Of a stretch of DNA of 64,000 nt, positions 46,485 to 56,848 are shown in pieces. Under the pieces are notes generated by a model that did no database searches, was not told the origin of the DNA, and saw only the letters and a list, made by a program, of their open reading frames with translations. Source of the DNA: Sanderia malayensis (taxonomy: Eukaryota; Cnidaria; Scyphozoa; Semaeostomeae; Pelagiidae); NCBI GenBank assembly GCA_013076295.1, contig RQOL01000660.1, positions 2,356,001 through 2,420,000 on the forward strand. The letters are read 5' to 3'. The translations under genes and the position numbers were made by a program. How positions within the stretch are numbered: position 1 is the stretch's first letter; every line of letters begins with the position of its first letter.

Positions 46485-48370
46485 TTTGTGACTGTGTGTC
46501 GTTAAAGGTGGTGATTATGATGATTGTGATTTTATGATTCAATCACTCAATCAATATTTCGTCATCCATCATCGAGCTACATTCAACTGTTTTCTCCTCA
46601 TATATATTTAGTCTTTTTCAAGGTATTTCCAACGGATGCATAATGCCGAAAGTTAACCATCCTTGTTCTTATTTTCCATTATATATATATATATCAACAT
46701 ATATATATATCTATATATATATACTTAGAATTGACTGTTTTTTCGTATCCTATTGCGTATTATTAATAATAATATTATCTGTAATTTTTCCAGACAGGGA
46801 TGCCACTTTCAGTGAGAGATTGACTGCAAGCGATGCTGTTTTGCTCATTGAAATAGCAAGATTTTATGCAGTGCTTGTAATATAGCACAGTAACATAGGA
46901 TATGGGACATGTCACAGCTATTATGGGGGCTATTTCAATGTGCAAAACAGCATTTTAGATGGTTCTGATGATCCATTTTTCAGTCTCTCTCCTCACATTG
47001 CTGAACCTAATCATGTAGATTTTACTGTCCGTTAGTGTGACTCTGTGCTGATACGCCATAGTATAGATTCGGTTATGTATAGAGGATGTGAGGGTTGGAG
47101 AGAGCGAGTAGAATGGGTCGTATTCCTCGTATCCAGTAATTTTTTTAAGCTTTCTGATGTTTTTAAAGCCAGTTTGTAGGGTATTTTGTTTTTTTAATAA
47201 CAATAATAATTAATGCTCTTTTTCTATCGATTTTTGCAAGGCTTGGTGATAGACCACTGTATCCCACGTTTGGTTTCTTATTTTCGTAAGTTCTTATCAA
47301 ATTCTCGCTTAGCTTTATGACTGCCAAAATTCCTTAAACTATGCTATATTTTTCATTCAAATACTTCTCACTTTGCTGCGTTGCGATTTATAATTAGACT
47401 AGGTTTGATATATCTATTTTGAAGTATTATGGAATTATTCCCGGTTTTATGGAATTTTTGAGATTTGAATCTTTTCTACAATCTGAAGATTCGGTCGGAT
47501 TGATGTTTTCAGCGATCATCTCTGAATTATCTTCCCCTGTTTTAAATCTCGTTGTTCTCTTACGAAAGAGAGTTTTAGCTGTATTGTGATTTCTATTTTA
47601 TTTTTAGAGAGTTTTTAGCTTATTTTTTTATGATATGGTATAGTTTTATAATATTTGTATGTCGTAGTTTTCATAGTTATGCTGGCTAAACATTAGTCTT
47701 TTTTTATCAGATTCTTGCAGGCTGAAGGCCTCAATTTCCGTTCATCGTTAAATCGTTGCTTAATTGGGTACATGCAAGTATTTAGCGACGGATTCTGCAG
47801 TGTTATGTCATGCAGTTTGGGGGCCTCTGATTTAGTGTCCAGCAAAATTGAAATTGATGCAAGGATTGATTCGTTTATGCCAAATAGTCCCTAATGTATA
47901 GACTAGCTGTTAACATTGTTTAAATGAGTGCTGCTGTGATGTAAAACCAATAATCAGGACTAAAGCATCTAGCAATTGATTAAAAAGATATGTTTTTGAA
48001 GTGAGTGCTTGCAAAAGGGTATGGAGAGGGGTATTTGTCAGCTGAAGGGGTTAGATGTCAGCTTGCTTCTGTCGTATATCAAGCGCACATTTTAATTCGA
48101 TAACCGAATGATTTGCTGTGCCGGCCAATTTCATGTGGCATGACGCATGCATGTAGATCGTAACGGCAGATGACTGATTTCAACGGGTGAAGGATGACTA
48201 TTTGTCTGGTGCGTTGATTCCTTTGACCTTATGCTGTTCTCCACTGCAAGGAAGCGCGACTGTGGACGAGCGGTACTTCGCCTGCAGACTAAGCTCGAGA
48301 CCACTGGTTTCAAAACCTGACGAGAGCATCTACTTTGTGTTTTGATCAATTTGTAATTTAAATGTTCTAA
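46485..48370 (+). other. Fibrillin 3' flank, no coding sequence
   Basis: AT-rich DNA after the fibrillin stop, with an AT dinucleotide stretch at 46679-46722. A variant polyadenylation hexamer attaaa occurs near 47978; no canonical aataaa with a convincing context was seen. The 3' UTR end is therefore not fixed. Confidence 0.5.
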
Positions 48371-48562
48371 AGGTGGCCGTATACTACGCAAGAGCTTGCC
48401 TGACGTAATGGTACTGACAGTGTCTGGAGTATACGTCAGGGTTAGGATTAGAGTTAGGGTTAGAGTGCCCTAAAGCTTGACGTGCATGCGCAGTACCATA
48501 TATAGGCCACTGCGCAGGAGCATACATGACGTAATACTACTGACAGTGTCTGGTGTATCCAC
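48371..48562. repeat. Dispersed repeat with GACGTAATACTACTGACAG core, two copies
   Basis: gacgtaatggtactgacagt at 48403 and gacgtaatactactgacagt at 48528, each followed by gtctgg(a/t)gtat. The first copy is followed by degenerate telomere-like ggttagggttagag. A third copy lies at 51160-51240. Confidence 0.75.
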
Positions 48563-48654
48563 TGATCTCTATGATAACTGGATTGCGCATCTGGTGAGAA
48601 AAAGTGAATCTACCATGGGCGCGGCCATTTTGACAAAATATATTGAAATTGAAT

Positions 48655-48805
48655 TGAATTCTCGGACAACTAGGATAGGACAGCTAGGATAACTAGGAGG
48701 GACAGGTAGGATAACTAGGACGGCTAGGACAACTAGGACAGTTAGGACAACTAGGATCGCTAGGACAGTTAGGATAACTAGGACAGGTAGGATAACTAGG
48801 ACGTA
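48655..48805. repeat. 10-bp tandem repeat (AACTAGGACA)
   Basis: About 15 units of aactaggaca, with variants ggctaggaca and aactaggata. Confidence 0.9.
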
Positions 48806-49326
48806 TCGGTATACTATAGTAATATACAGGTACTATACTACTATACTATACTATACCATACATATACATGGATACATGTTAGTACCATATATGGTTCGTC
48901 CGATAATATATTTCAGGGCCTGGCCTTAGGATATTCTTACATGAAGTCATTGCTAAACAAACAATCGCGGGAGGAAAACAAGAGATGGAGGTTCGGCTGA
49001 TTACGAAAGGAGTGATACAGAGCAGCCATTCCCCAAGAAAAATGGCTTGAGAACAGCATTCCTTTGTTTTATCATGTTTAGAACACTTTTTATCATGTTA
49101 TATAATATGCAAAGTATTTTAAAGGACTGGAAAGGAATTTCGTTTATATAAAAGTAGTGAATAATTCATTACGAAATTTTGTTGTTGCCATAGAAAAAGT
49201 TGCCTGAGTGTTTTCGTAGCACTGTAAAAACCTGCAAAACAGCGTTCCGACGTCTTAGCAGTGTTTCTGGAAGGTAATCAACAACAAACAAGCAAGAAAA
49301 CAAGTTGAAGTTCCTTGGAGTTGAAA

Positions 49327-50390
49327 ATGTCAAATTCCATGCTCGAATCACTTAAATGCTGTATTTGCTTTGAAATTGCTAAAGATGCTGTAGAATCAAC
49401 TTGTTGTCACCATATTTTTTGCGAGAAATGCGAAAAGACGCTTGGAGATAATCCTTGCCCACAGTGTCGCAAAAATGACTTCACCACCACGATTTCTCAT
49501 GTAACCCGCAGAATGATTGGAAATTTACCTGTCCCGTGTGAATGGAAAGGATGCCAGGACCAACTTGTCAAATCGGAGCTGAAAGAACACATGGCGAAAT
49601 GTCAACACCGCATCATAAAATGCCCAAGCCAAGGATGTGCATTTAGTGGCAAAGAGTCAGATTTTGTTGCCCATCTTGCTGCTGACCACAAAGCAAATCT
49701 TGTCAAAAACGCCGAAAAGATCTTCCAGCAACAACAAGATATCAACATGCAACAACAGCCAAACAAGAGAGGTCTCTTTGGCATTAAAAAAAATGGTAAC
49801 GGAAGGATATGTCGTCTTGGTGAGACTGGAAAATATTACTGTGGTGGGTCTCTTGGTGATGCTGGGTGAGAAAAAGGACACATTTATTGGGACACTTGAC
49901 AATTTGCATACATTTTCAATCCTTCCAAATATTGATTTGGGGCATCCAGGACACACAAGCTGGTTTTATTCTCCAAGAAGGATTACAAGATGAGAAAATA
50001 TACCTACCCAATACCGGTTTATTCCAGCTTTTTACAATGTCCCAGGGACTTTTGTCTAAAATGTCTGAATTCGTTCAAAAAATGTCTTTTTCTCTTAGAT
50101 GTCCTTGCTGTTGTGGATCCTGTGGACCAACAAATGGCTGCAACTGTTCTGCTTGCATGAAAATGGATGTTAAAATGCACAAGTTGCCCCCAAAGTGGTA
50201 TATAAACAAAGAGGGGGCCATATCAAGGAAAGGTCTAGTGATAGGAAGATTCTACTGTGGGCGGTGCGTCATGCAAGGTGCAAAGAATTGTGATGGCTAT
50301 TGTGGCCCTTTAAAGGGACCCAGTTGTCGGGCATGCCGGATTTTAAAAATGCAGGAGGAGGGTAGATACAGAGATGTTTGGTCACCATAA
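49327..50390 (+). CDS. RING / TRAF-type zinc-finger protein, 276 aa
   Basis: Probable E3 ubiquitin ligase of the TRAF-like class, cytosolic. Exon 1 is 49327-49865 and exon 2 is 50099-50390 (phase 2; donor GCTGG|gtgaga, acceptor ctcttag|ATG). A C3HC4 RING occupies residues 11-47 (C11, C14, C27, H29, C32, C35, C44, C47). A TRAF-type zinc finger follows at about 70-125 (PCEWKGCQDQL...HMAKCQHRIIKCP). A Gln-rich linker leads to two copies of a Cys-rich motif: 170-199 (YYCGG...CGSCGPTNGCNCSAC) and 231-259 (FYCGR...CDGYCGPLKGPSCRAC). The first copy spans the splice junction, which supports the intron. No MATH/TRAF-C domain is present. I do not know a name for the Cys-rich motif. The upstream in-frame TTG is not used as a start. 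Confidence 0.85.
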
Positions 50391-50656
50391 TACTCCAAAC
50401 TTAATTTTCTAACAATCTATTGTTTTATGATTTTAAAAGCATTCATTAATCAACCAGTTAAAACCTGTATTATCTTTAGTAATAATTTTCATCAACATAT
50501 TTTTTACTTACCATTACATAGTTGCTTTCAAAAAATACTCATTATATTGGTACACACTTTGCAAGCAATTAAAAACATAAATGTTTCTCACCTGTGTTCT
50601 CTTTAATAACTTGCTTTCAATATTACTGCATGCCTAAGGAATACCATGCATCGCTG
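50391..50656. other. Gene-free spacer with possible polyadenylation signal
   Basis: AT-rich; attaaa near 50571 could serve the RING gene. Nothing else recognised. Confidence 0.4.
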
Positions 50657-51150
50657 TCACGATCCAAACTCAAGACATAAATTAACATGATAGTTAATGT
50701 AGGACTGTGGAAATTTTTCCATGCAAACAGGACACTGCACTTTTTCTGGTGCATTAATTTTCGTTATGAGTAAATCTGGGTGTTCTTCCAAGTCACTGTG
50801 GTCACCTGTAATATCTGATAAACCAATTTTATTATCAGACACATATTCCTTCTTCTCAGTTTCCATTGACAAATTGACAAAAGGTGGTGACGTTTGAGCA
50901 TGTGATTGTCCAAATTCTTTTGTAATTGATTGCACTGATTGTGGCCCATTCAGTGTGCCATTATTTGTACCACTTGAAGAGGCATTCTCTGACCCATTAT
51001 ACATGCCAGTTTTTGCTCCTGGTGAACAAATTACTTTATTTGATATGTTATTCTTTGTTACACATCCTGGTCCATACCTTGCTCCATTTTTTGCCCCTTT
51101 GCCTATTCCATTTCTTGCTCCATTTGATGTCCCATTATTTACCACACTTG
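50657..51150 (-). CDS. UBZ4 (Rad18-type) zinc-finger reading frame, probably 5'-truncated
   Basis: On the minus strand an open frame of about 162 codons ends at 50657 with a stop after LCLEFGS. The last 35 residues include CPVCMEKFPQSYINYHVNLC, exactly C-x2-C-x11-H-x3-C, the ubiquitin-binding UBZ4 pattern of Rad18-type proteins. The preceding part is Asn/Gly/Ser-rich with NG repeats (NGARNGIGKGAKNGARYG). No ATG opens the long frame: it runs from an RSSVV segment preceded by a possible acceptor (cctccgcag). Upstream lies a dispersed repeat. It is therefore either the last exon of a gene or a copy cut by repeat insertion. Function unknown beyond likely ubiquitin binding. Confidence 0.55.
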
Positions 51151-51159
51151 ACCTGCGGA

Positions 51160-51240
51160 GGAGTTTATATGACGTAATACTACTGACTGTCTGGTGTATC
51201 AGTTAGGGTTAGGGTCAGGATTAGGGTAAGGATTAGGTTC
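51160..51240. repeat. Third copy of dispersed repeat with telomere-like tail
   Basis: gacgtaatactactgactgt and ctggtgtatcagttaggg, followed by ggttagggtcaggattaggg. Same core as at 48403 and 48528. Confidence 0.75.
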
Positions 51241-51318
51241 GATAAAGTTATGTTCTGGTATAATTAGTAAGTTTTTATTATTTGTGAGCTCTGATTGATA
51301 CAGATTTCTATTCGCAAA

Positions 51319-53427
51319 CTCGTACAGAGTTAGATAGTGGACATAATAGTGTCTCCGTGAATGCGAATGCGATTCGTATGCGAATGCGACATTGAGTTGA
51401 ATGCGAATGCGATATTGAGTTCGCATACATACTTTGGCATAGCCCATGCCATACGTTAGTAGACATACAACAAATGGTACGACCCCCCCATTCAAAGCAC
51501 AACCAGATTGTCATTGACGCATCTGGTTTGTAACATGTTCTTTATTAACTCCACCCATCTCCTCCCACCCATTGTTTTAATTGTCAATCAAACGAGACAC
51601 TCGCATTACAACGTTATGCACTGGACAAAATTACTTCATCGAGTCGTGTCTCGATCAGACTTCCTCTCATGCGAGTATGTATTCGCATTCTCTTTGAGTA
51701 TGCGAACTCAATACGCTCTTTAACCGGAAATGAATTTTCATTGGCTAACGCGATTTTTCTTAGCGACGTGGTAGCAACGGATCTGGCCATGGATCTTCAC
51801 AGTGAAAAGCCTATGGAGTTGCGCCCAACTCATGTTTTAAAAGTGGGTTTTATCGCGTTATTTTGGCAAAATATTGAAAAAAATATGATTTTCTTGCGGG
51901 TTCGTATATGATATTTCGAATTTGTCAAGTTTTTTTGTCTATTTTTGTTTCTCGGCTGTATTTTGCGGTGTGTCAAAATGTGCCCTATATATACAAAATT
52001 TAGGCCCGTCCGCTAGTCAATTGGTCAGTAACTCAATTTTTGGGGTTATGTTTCATTTCGATTGAGCAAATTATAAATTGTAGAAAACACTAATCATAAA
52101 TAATAATCATTTTGAGGGAAATGGTGCGGGTTTGTGCTGTCTTGGTTAATTTTCAAACGCCCCTTGTGGAAGCTAATGTTTTACAGACTAGGTACATCAA
52201 ATCAAATCAATATGCAGTTCTGAGTTGTTCTGTGTCCATATAACAAAAGGGCCCATTCAAGACTGACTGATAGCAGTGCAGCTGGCATTAAAAACTAGCA
52301 ATTTTATTCTCTATCTAAGTTTACATTTTTTGCAAGTTAGAAACTATCCTCTTTAACTTAGACCTTCAGTTAAGCCTGAGCAATCTTCTCGAATGTGCTA
52401 CTTCAATAGGGTCATTTGATCTCCAAGGTCCCTCTTACTTTTATTAGAGGGTGTTTCAGTGATTCCATCCCGGGTGCACCTTATTAGTATACTTGGAAAA
52501 AAGTCCAAGCCAGTTGGTTGAATGTTATTTCCTGTGACTTTCATATATTACTCAAGCAAGTGTTTTATACATTTGAACCTTATATTATTCCATCTTTCAT
52601 CCCCAATGGGATCAAGTACAAGCTGAACTGACATCAGCCCGTATTGAATGGACCCATTTTGTAATATGGACAGCAAAACAGCTCAAAACTATTGATGTAG
52701 CAAAAGAGAATTTACTTGGAAAAATGCCATCTATTTATTTGCAAAAATTCTGAAATTGGTGAGATTATGCCATCCTTCTATCAAAAAAGGTCAAAATCAA
52801 TTAAAGAAAAATATAACATTCACGAATGCGCAATTCATATTCATGTCTGCACTCCTCATACAAGTGAAACATAACATTTCATTTCGTACATTAGCTGCGT
52901 TTGAAAACTAACGGGTGTTTGAAAACTAACCGAGAAAGCACGAACCCGCACTATTTATGATTAGTATTTTCTAGAATTCTGCATTTCCTCGATTGAAATG
53001 AAGTATATACCCCTAATAATTGAGTTTACTGACTGGCGGACGAGCCTAAATTTGGTATGTTTTGACAAAGCGCAAAATAAAACCCAGAAGTGAAAAATGT
53101 TTGAAAAAACTTGACAAATTTGAAATATCATATACGAACCCGCAAGAAAAACATATTTTGTTCAATATTTTACCAAAATAACGCGATAAAACCCACTTTT
53201 AAAACATGAGTTAGGCGCAGCTCCATAGGCTTTTCACTGTGAAGATCCATGGCCAGATCCGTTGCTACCACGTCGCTAAGAAAAATCGCGTTAGCCAATG
53301 AAAATTCATTTCCGGTTAAAGAGCGTATATCGCATTCGCATTCAACTCAATGTCGCATTCGCATACGAATCGCATTCGCATTCACGGAGACACTATTATG
53401 TCCACTATCTAACTCTATAAACTCGCA
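51319..53427. mobile_element. Large foldback element, about 555-bp inverted arms
   Basis: The left arm (51319-52185) is the reverse complement of the right arm (about 52875-53427). Outer ends are gagttagatagtggacataa and ttatgtccactatctaactc; inner ends pair gtgcgggtt(t/c)gtgct with (a/g)gcac(a/g)aacccgcac. The roughly 690-bp loop has no transposase frame. Mismatches and small indels throughout show the arms are not a recent duplication. After removing the nested element in the left arm, the arms are about equal (566 and 552 bp). Confidence 0.9.
51415..51711. mobile_element. Nested 297-bp MITE with TA target duplication
   Basis: Termini ttgagttcgcatac and gtatgcgaactcaa are perfect inverted repeats of 14 bp, flanked by TA on both sides. 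The matching place in the right foldback arm (about 53322-53334) reads without the insert, so it is an internal empty site. A TA duplication points to the Tc1/mariner superfamily. Confidence 0.85.
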
Positions 53428-53527
53428 TAATACACTGTCGTCGTGTGTAAAGTTGCACATGTGACCTGTTCTGTTGTATTGCGCTTCTCTTCGCTTCGTT
53501 TCCAATAATAGAATTCCGATAAGCAAA

Positions 53528-55966
53528 ATGTCAGAAGGGGCAGCTGCTACGCAACCAGAAACCATGCAGAGTACAGAAAGTTCTAATCTGTATAAAGCGA
53601 TTATTTTGGGGGCTACTGGTGCTACGGGACGTTATGTAGTTGGAGAGGTGCTAAATTCAAAGGTAAATGTTACAAAATATTCATAATAAAAGCATTTAGT
53701 TTGCGTTTGCTTTAGGCCCTTGCAAGCGAAAAAGCTTTGTTTGCATATTTATGCAATTCTAGCCCATCATAATTGTTCTGGCCAGCGCGTAGCCTGAATT
53801 TCTCCTCCGTTCACCTGCAATTTTCTTCAATTCATCAATGGCGGTAATCTTTGCTGCAGTGCAGTGACAAGTTTCAAAAATATTGAGAAGACGATATTTG
53901 GTTGTGTTATCTACTTGTTATTAACTTTGATAGTACCAGAAATGCGAAATTCGAAAAACTCCATTTCTATTTTGATAAGAACACATGAGTTGCTTTCTTG
54001 TCAACTCGTTGAGATAAGTTAAAGTTGATAAAAATGAATTCCTGTAAGTGGAAGGGAAATCCTGTGCGGAATGAAGGACAAACTTTCAACAACAAATCTT
54101 TCTCAGTCATTCTCAGAGTGCACAGTTCTTGTCAGAAGAAAATTAACAGAGCTGCCAGAACCATTTAAAATTGATATTGGCAAGGAAGAAGAATCTGGAC
54201 ATCTGAAGCAGGAGATAATCAGTAAGAAGTTATCATTATTAATTTTATATTTCATGGAGTTTATTCTATTTAGTAGAGTCTCTTTTAACACGGAACTGGT
54301 TGGATGATAATTCATTAAGATTGAAAATTATATTTTGCAGATTTTGATGATGCCAATGAGGAGAACTGCCTAAAGTACTTTGAAGGAAAAGATGTATTTC
54401 TTTCATGCTTTGGCTCAACTCGGCATGCTGCAGGAGGAAATGTAAGCTGTTACATGTTAATTAAGTAAAGATTAGATGTACAGAATTTTTAACTTTTTAT
54501 ATGGGGGAATTCAGAGACTAAAGAAATGCCCCCTTGCACCAGAGTCATAAAAGAGACAGCGTGCCAACACTTTGGGGTCCAACGCCATTCAGATTGGACA
54601 GTAGTCATTTTGGGGTCTGCAATAGGTCCAAGATAGCTGGATCCTGTCATTTTATAAGCTCTTTTTTATTATTGACCTTTAAACTTTGACCTTTAAACAT
54701 TGAACTTTAAATTTTGACCTTCAGACCTTTGATCTATGCATGGCCTTCTTAGGAATTCTCTGACCCCAGCCCATAAGCATCTGATGTTTTAATATATGAG
54801 ATGATAAAGACGGTTAATGAGTATAATATCTCTATTTTCTCTCATTCTTTCAGGAAAACTTTAGAAGGATTGATTACGGAAATAATGTTAAGTTTGCTGA
54901 AATTGCAAAGAAGGCAGGAGTTGGAATGCTTTCTTTGATGTCGACAACTGGTGCTCATTCAAGGAGTTTTGTGTTTTACCTCAAAGTTAAAGGACAGGTA
55001 AACAAAATCTTTGTAGAATAAATAGCTCTGCATAACAAAATAAATATGTAATCCCTTCTTTTGTATTTTTTTGTTATTTTGTAGATTGAGGAAGCTGTCA
55101 CAAAACTTGATTTTCCGTTGTTGTCAATATTCAGACCAGGATTTCTGGACAGATTACAGCCACCAAGATTCGTTGAAAGAGTTGCAGGTTATTTTATATT
55201 TTATTTACCCATTTTTTATTCACAACCCTTGACTTTTCATTTATTGTTTTTTACCCTTTTATTAATTTTTTTTGCCGACTTGTTTCATTTGTTCTTCCTT
55301 TCACCTATCAATGAATTTATTTAGTTATTTATCTTTTTATTTATTCATTTGCCCATTCAATTTTTAATTTGCTCCTTTATTTATTCATTCATTGCTGTAT
55401 CTTTGCAGATTTTAGGTTTTTATGTCCAAATTACCATGCTATTAAAAACATTTTTCTGCCGTTTCTTTTTATGCAGTGTCTCAGTATTTCTCCAATTTCA
55501 CATGGAAAGAAAGAGTAGTCTGATGTTATTTGCATTTTCCCCATTCACAGGTTGGTTCATGTCAAAAATCTCAGTTGCTGTGGTTGCAAAAGCAATGGTA
55601 AATGATGCATTGGTTCAGTTAAAGAAAGGGGAAGACCACAAACCCCATTTTCATATTTTGAGCAATCATCAGATATACGATTTGGTCAAGGAGCCTACCG
55701 AGAAGGAAGGTGCTGTGAAGGAGGAAGAAAAATCAGCAAAAACTGATGAAAATAGCCCCTCTGCGCAGGAGCCAGAAAAGCCTGCTGAAAACGTGACAGC
55801 CAAAGACTCTGAATCTCAGCCTGAATCTCAATCTGAATCTCAGCCTGAAGTTAAATCTAAATTTCTGCTTGAACCTCAGCCTGAATCTGAATCTCAATCT
55901 AAACCTCAGCCTGAATCTCCCTCTGCACCCGAAGCTGAATCTGCAGCTCAGGACGCATCAGCTTAA
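53528..55966 (+). CDS. HTATIP2: HTATIP2/TIP30-like NAD(P)-binding oxidoreductase, 337 aa
   Basis: Atypical short-chain dehydrogenase fold; the human protein (242 aa) is implicated in apoptosis and nuclear import. Exons: 53528-53662, 54107-54221, 54341-54441, 54854-54997, 55085-55187, 55551-55966, joined in frame to a TAA. Residues 27-36 hold the Rossmann GATGATG dinucleotide loop (human GASGETG). VLVRRKLTE aligns with human TLIGRRKLT, CFGSTRHAAG with CLGTTRGKAG, and LMSTTGAH with LLSSKGAD. FYLKVKGQIEEAV aligns with LYLQVKGEVEAKV and contains the YxxxK pair; FRPGFL aligns with FRPGVL. The C-terminal 95 or so residues are a unique acidic tail rich in Glu, Ser, Pro and Gln (SESQPESQ repeats) absent from the human protein. 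The ATG is about 100 bp from the foldback element. Confidence 0.9.
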
Positions 55967-56848
55967 GTTTCGTCGTAGCCTCGAGCACACACAGAAGCAG
56001 ATGATTCCGATAAAGATGAAGAACTTTGGGGTATTTGATTTATTAACAAATAATTGGAACTTATATGTATAAGGTAAGAATTCTTTTAATAGGTACACAC
56101 TGTATAATTTATCATAGTTAACCCGACCCAGCTATTTATGAGTGGAATATATTTTGCATAGAAACAATGCTTTATTATAATTATTTGCTTTGCTTCAAAA
56201 ACCTGATCAATTTTCATAGAAACTGCAGTTGACCTGCCTACGAGAATGCTGATTTACATTGATATTTATAAGCTTCGTATCTTTAGGTAATATTTTTGCT
56301 TAAGATGCTTTTAGTTACATGAAAATCGAGAAAAATTCAGAAAAAGAGCAATTTGTTTTCCCGCCCCACTTCCATCGAGCGTCAATTCAATTGAATACTG
56401 CTGCGCGCAACATTTCCAATTTCTTTACTTTTCTTGTGCCGTCTGTTTGCAGTTTCAATCTATTTCGTTTTGCAAATGTTTTATGGCGTTAGCAACAGCA
56501 GTGTTTTGTGAGGTAATATTTTAATTATTACTGTATTTTAACATTGGTTAATCTTTGTTCTTGCATTTCATGTGTATTTAGAGTTAGTTTTGTGTGCAAA
56601 ATTTGCCGCCTCCAAGGCCAGCCACCTTTAAAGTAATCCCAACCCTGGCCTAAGCTCGAAACAACAATTTGAAAGTGGCTTCTTTGCTATGTTTCTTATG
56701 TTTTTGCATTTATTATAATTTAATAATTAATTATTATAGTATCATCTGGGTAGAAATGAGCACAGTAATTCTTGCCTAACTATTTTCAGGGAAGTTTCCA
56801 TGGAATGACGAAGAAATGATTGAAGCCTGAAGAGAAGATATAACAAGA

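Noticed and set aside
48436..48465. Possible chromosome end from TTAGGG-like repeats
   Set aside because: Short, degenerate and inside gene-bearing DNA; better explained as part of a dispersed repeat.
51669..51911. 80-residue frame in the foldback arm, starting in the nested MITE
   Set aside because: It crosses the MITE border and the palindrome arm; no transposase-like sequence.
54071..54307. ATG-started frame overlapping HTATIP2-like exon 2
   Set aside because: The exon is in this frame, but the upstream ATG lies in the intron; exon 1 supplies the Rossmann loop.
55349..55550. Hydrophobic extension before the last HTATIP2-like exon
   Set aside because: Intron read-through; the homologous protein joins VERVAG directly to WFMSK across the intron.
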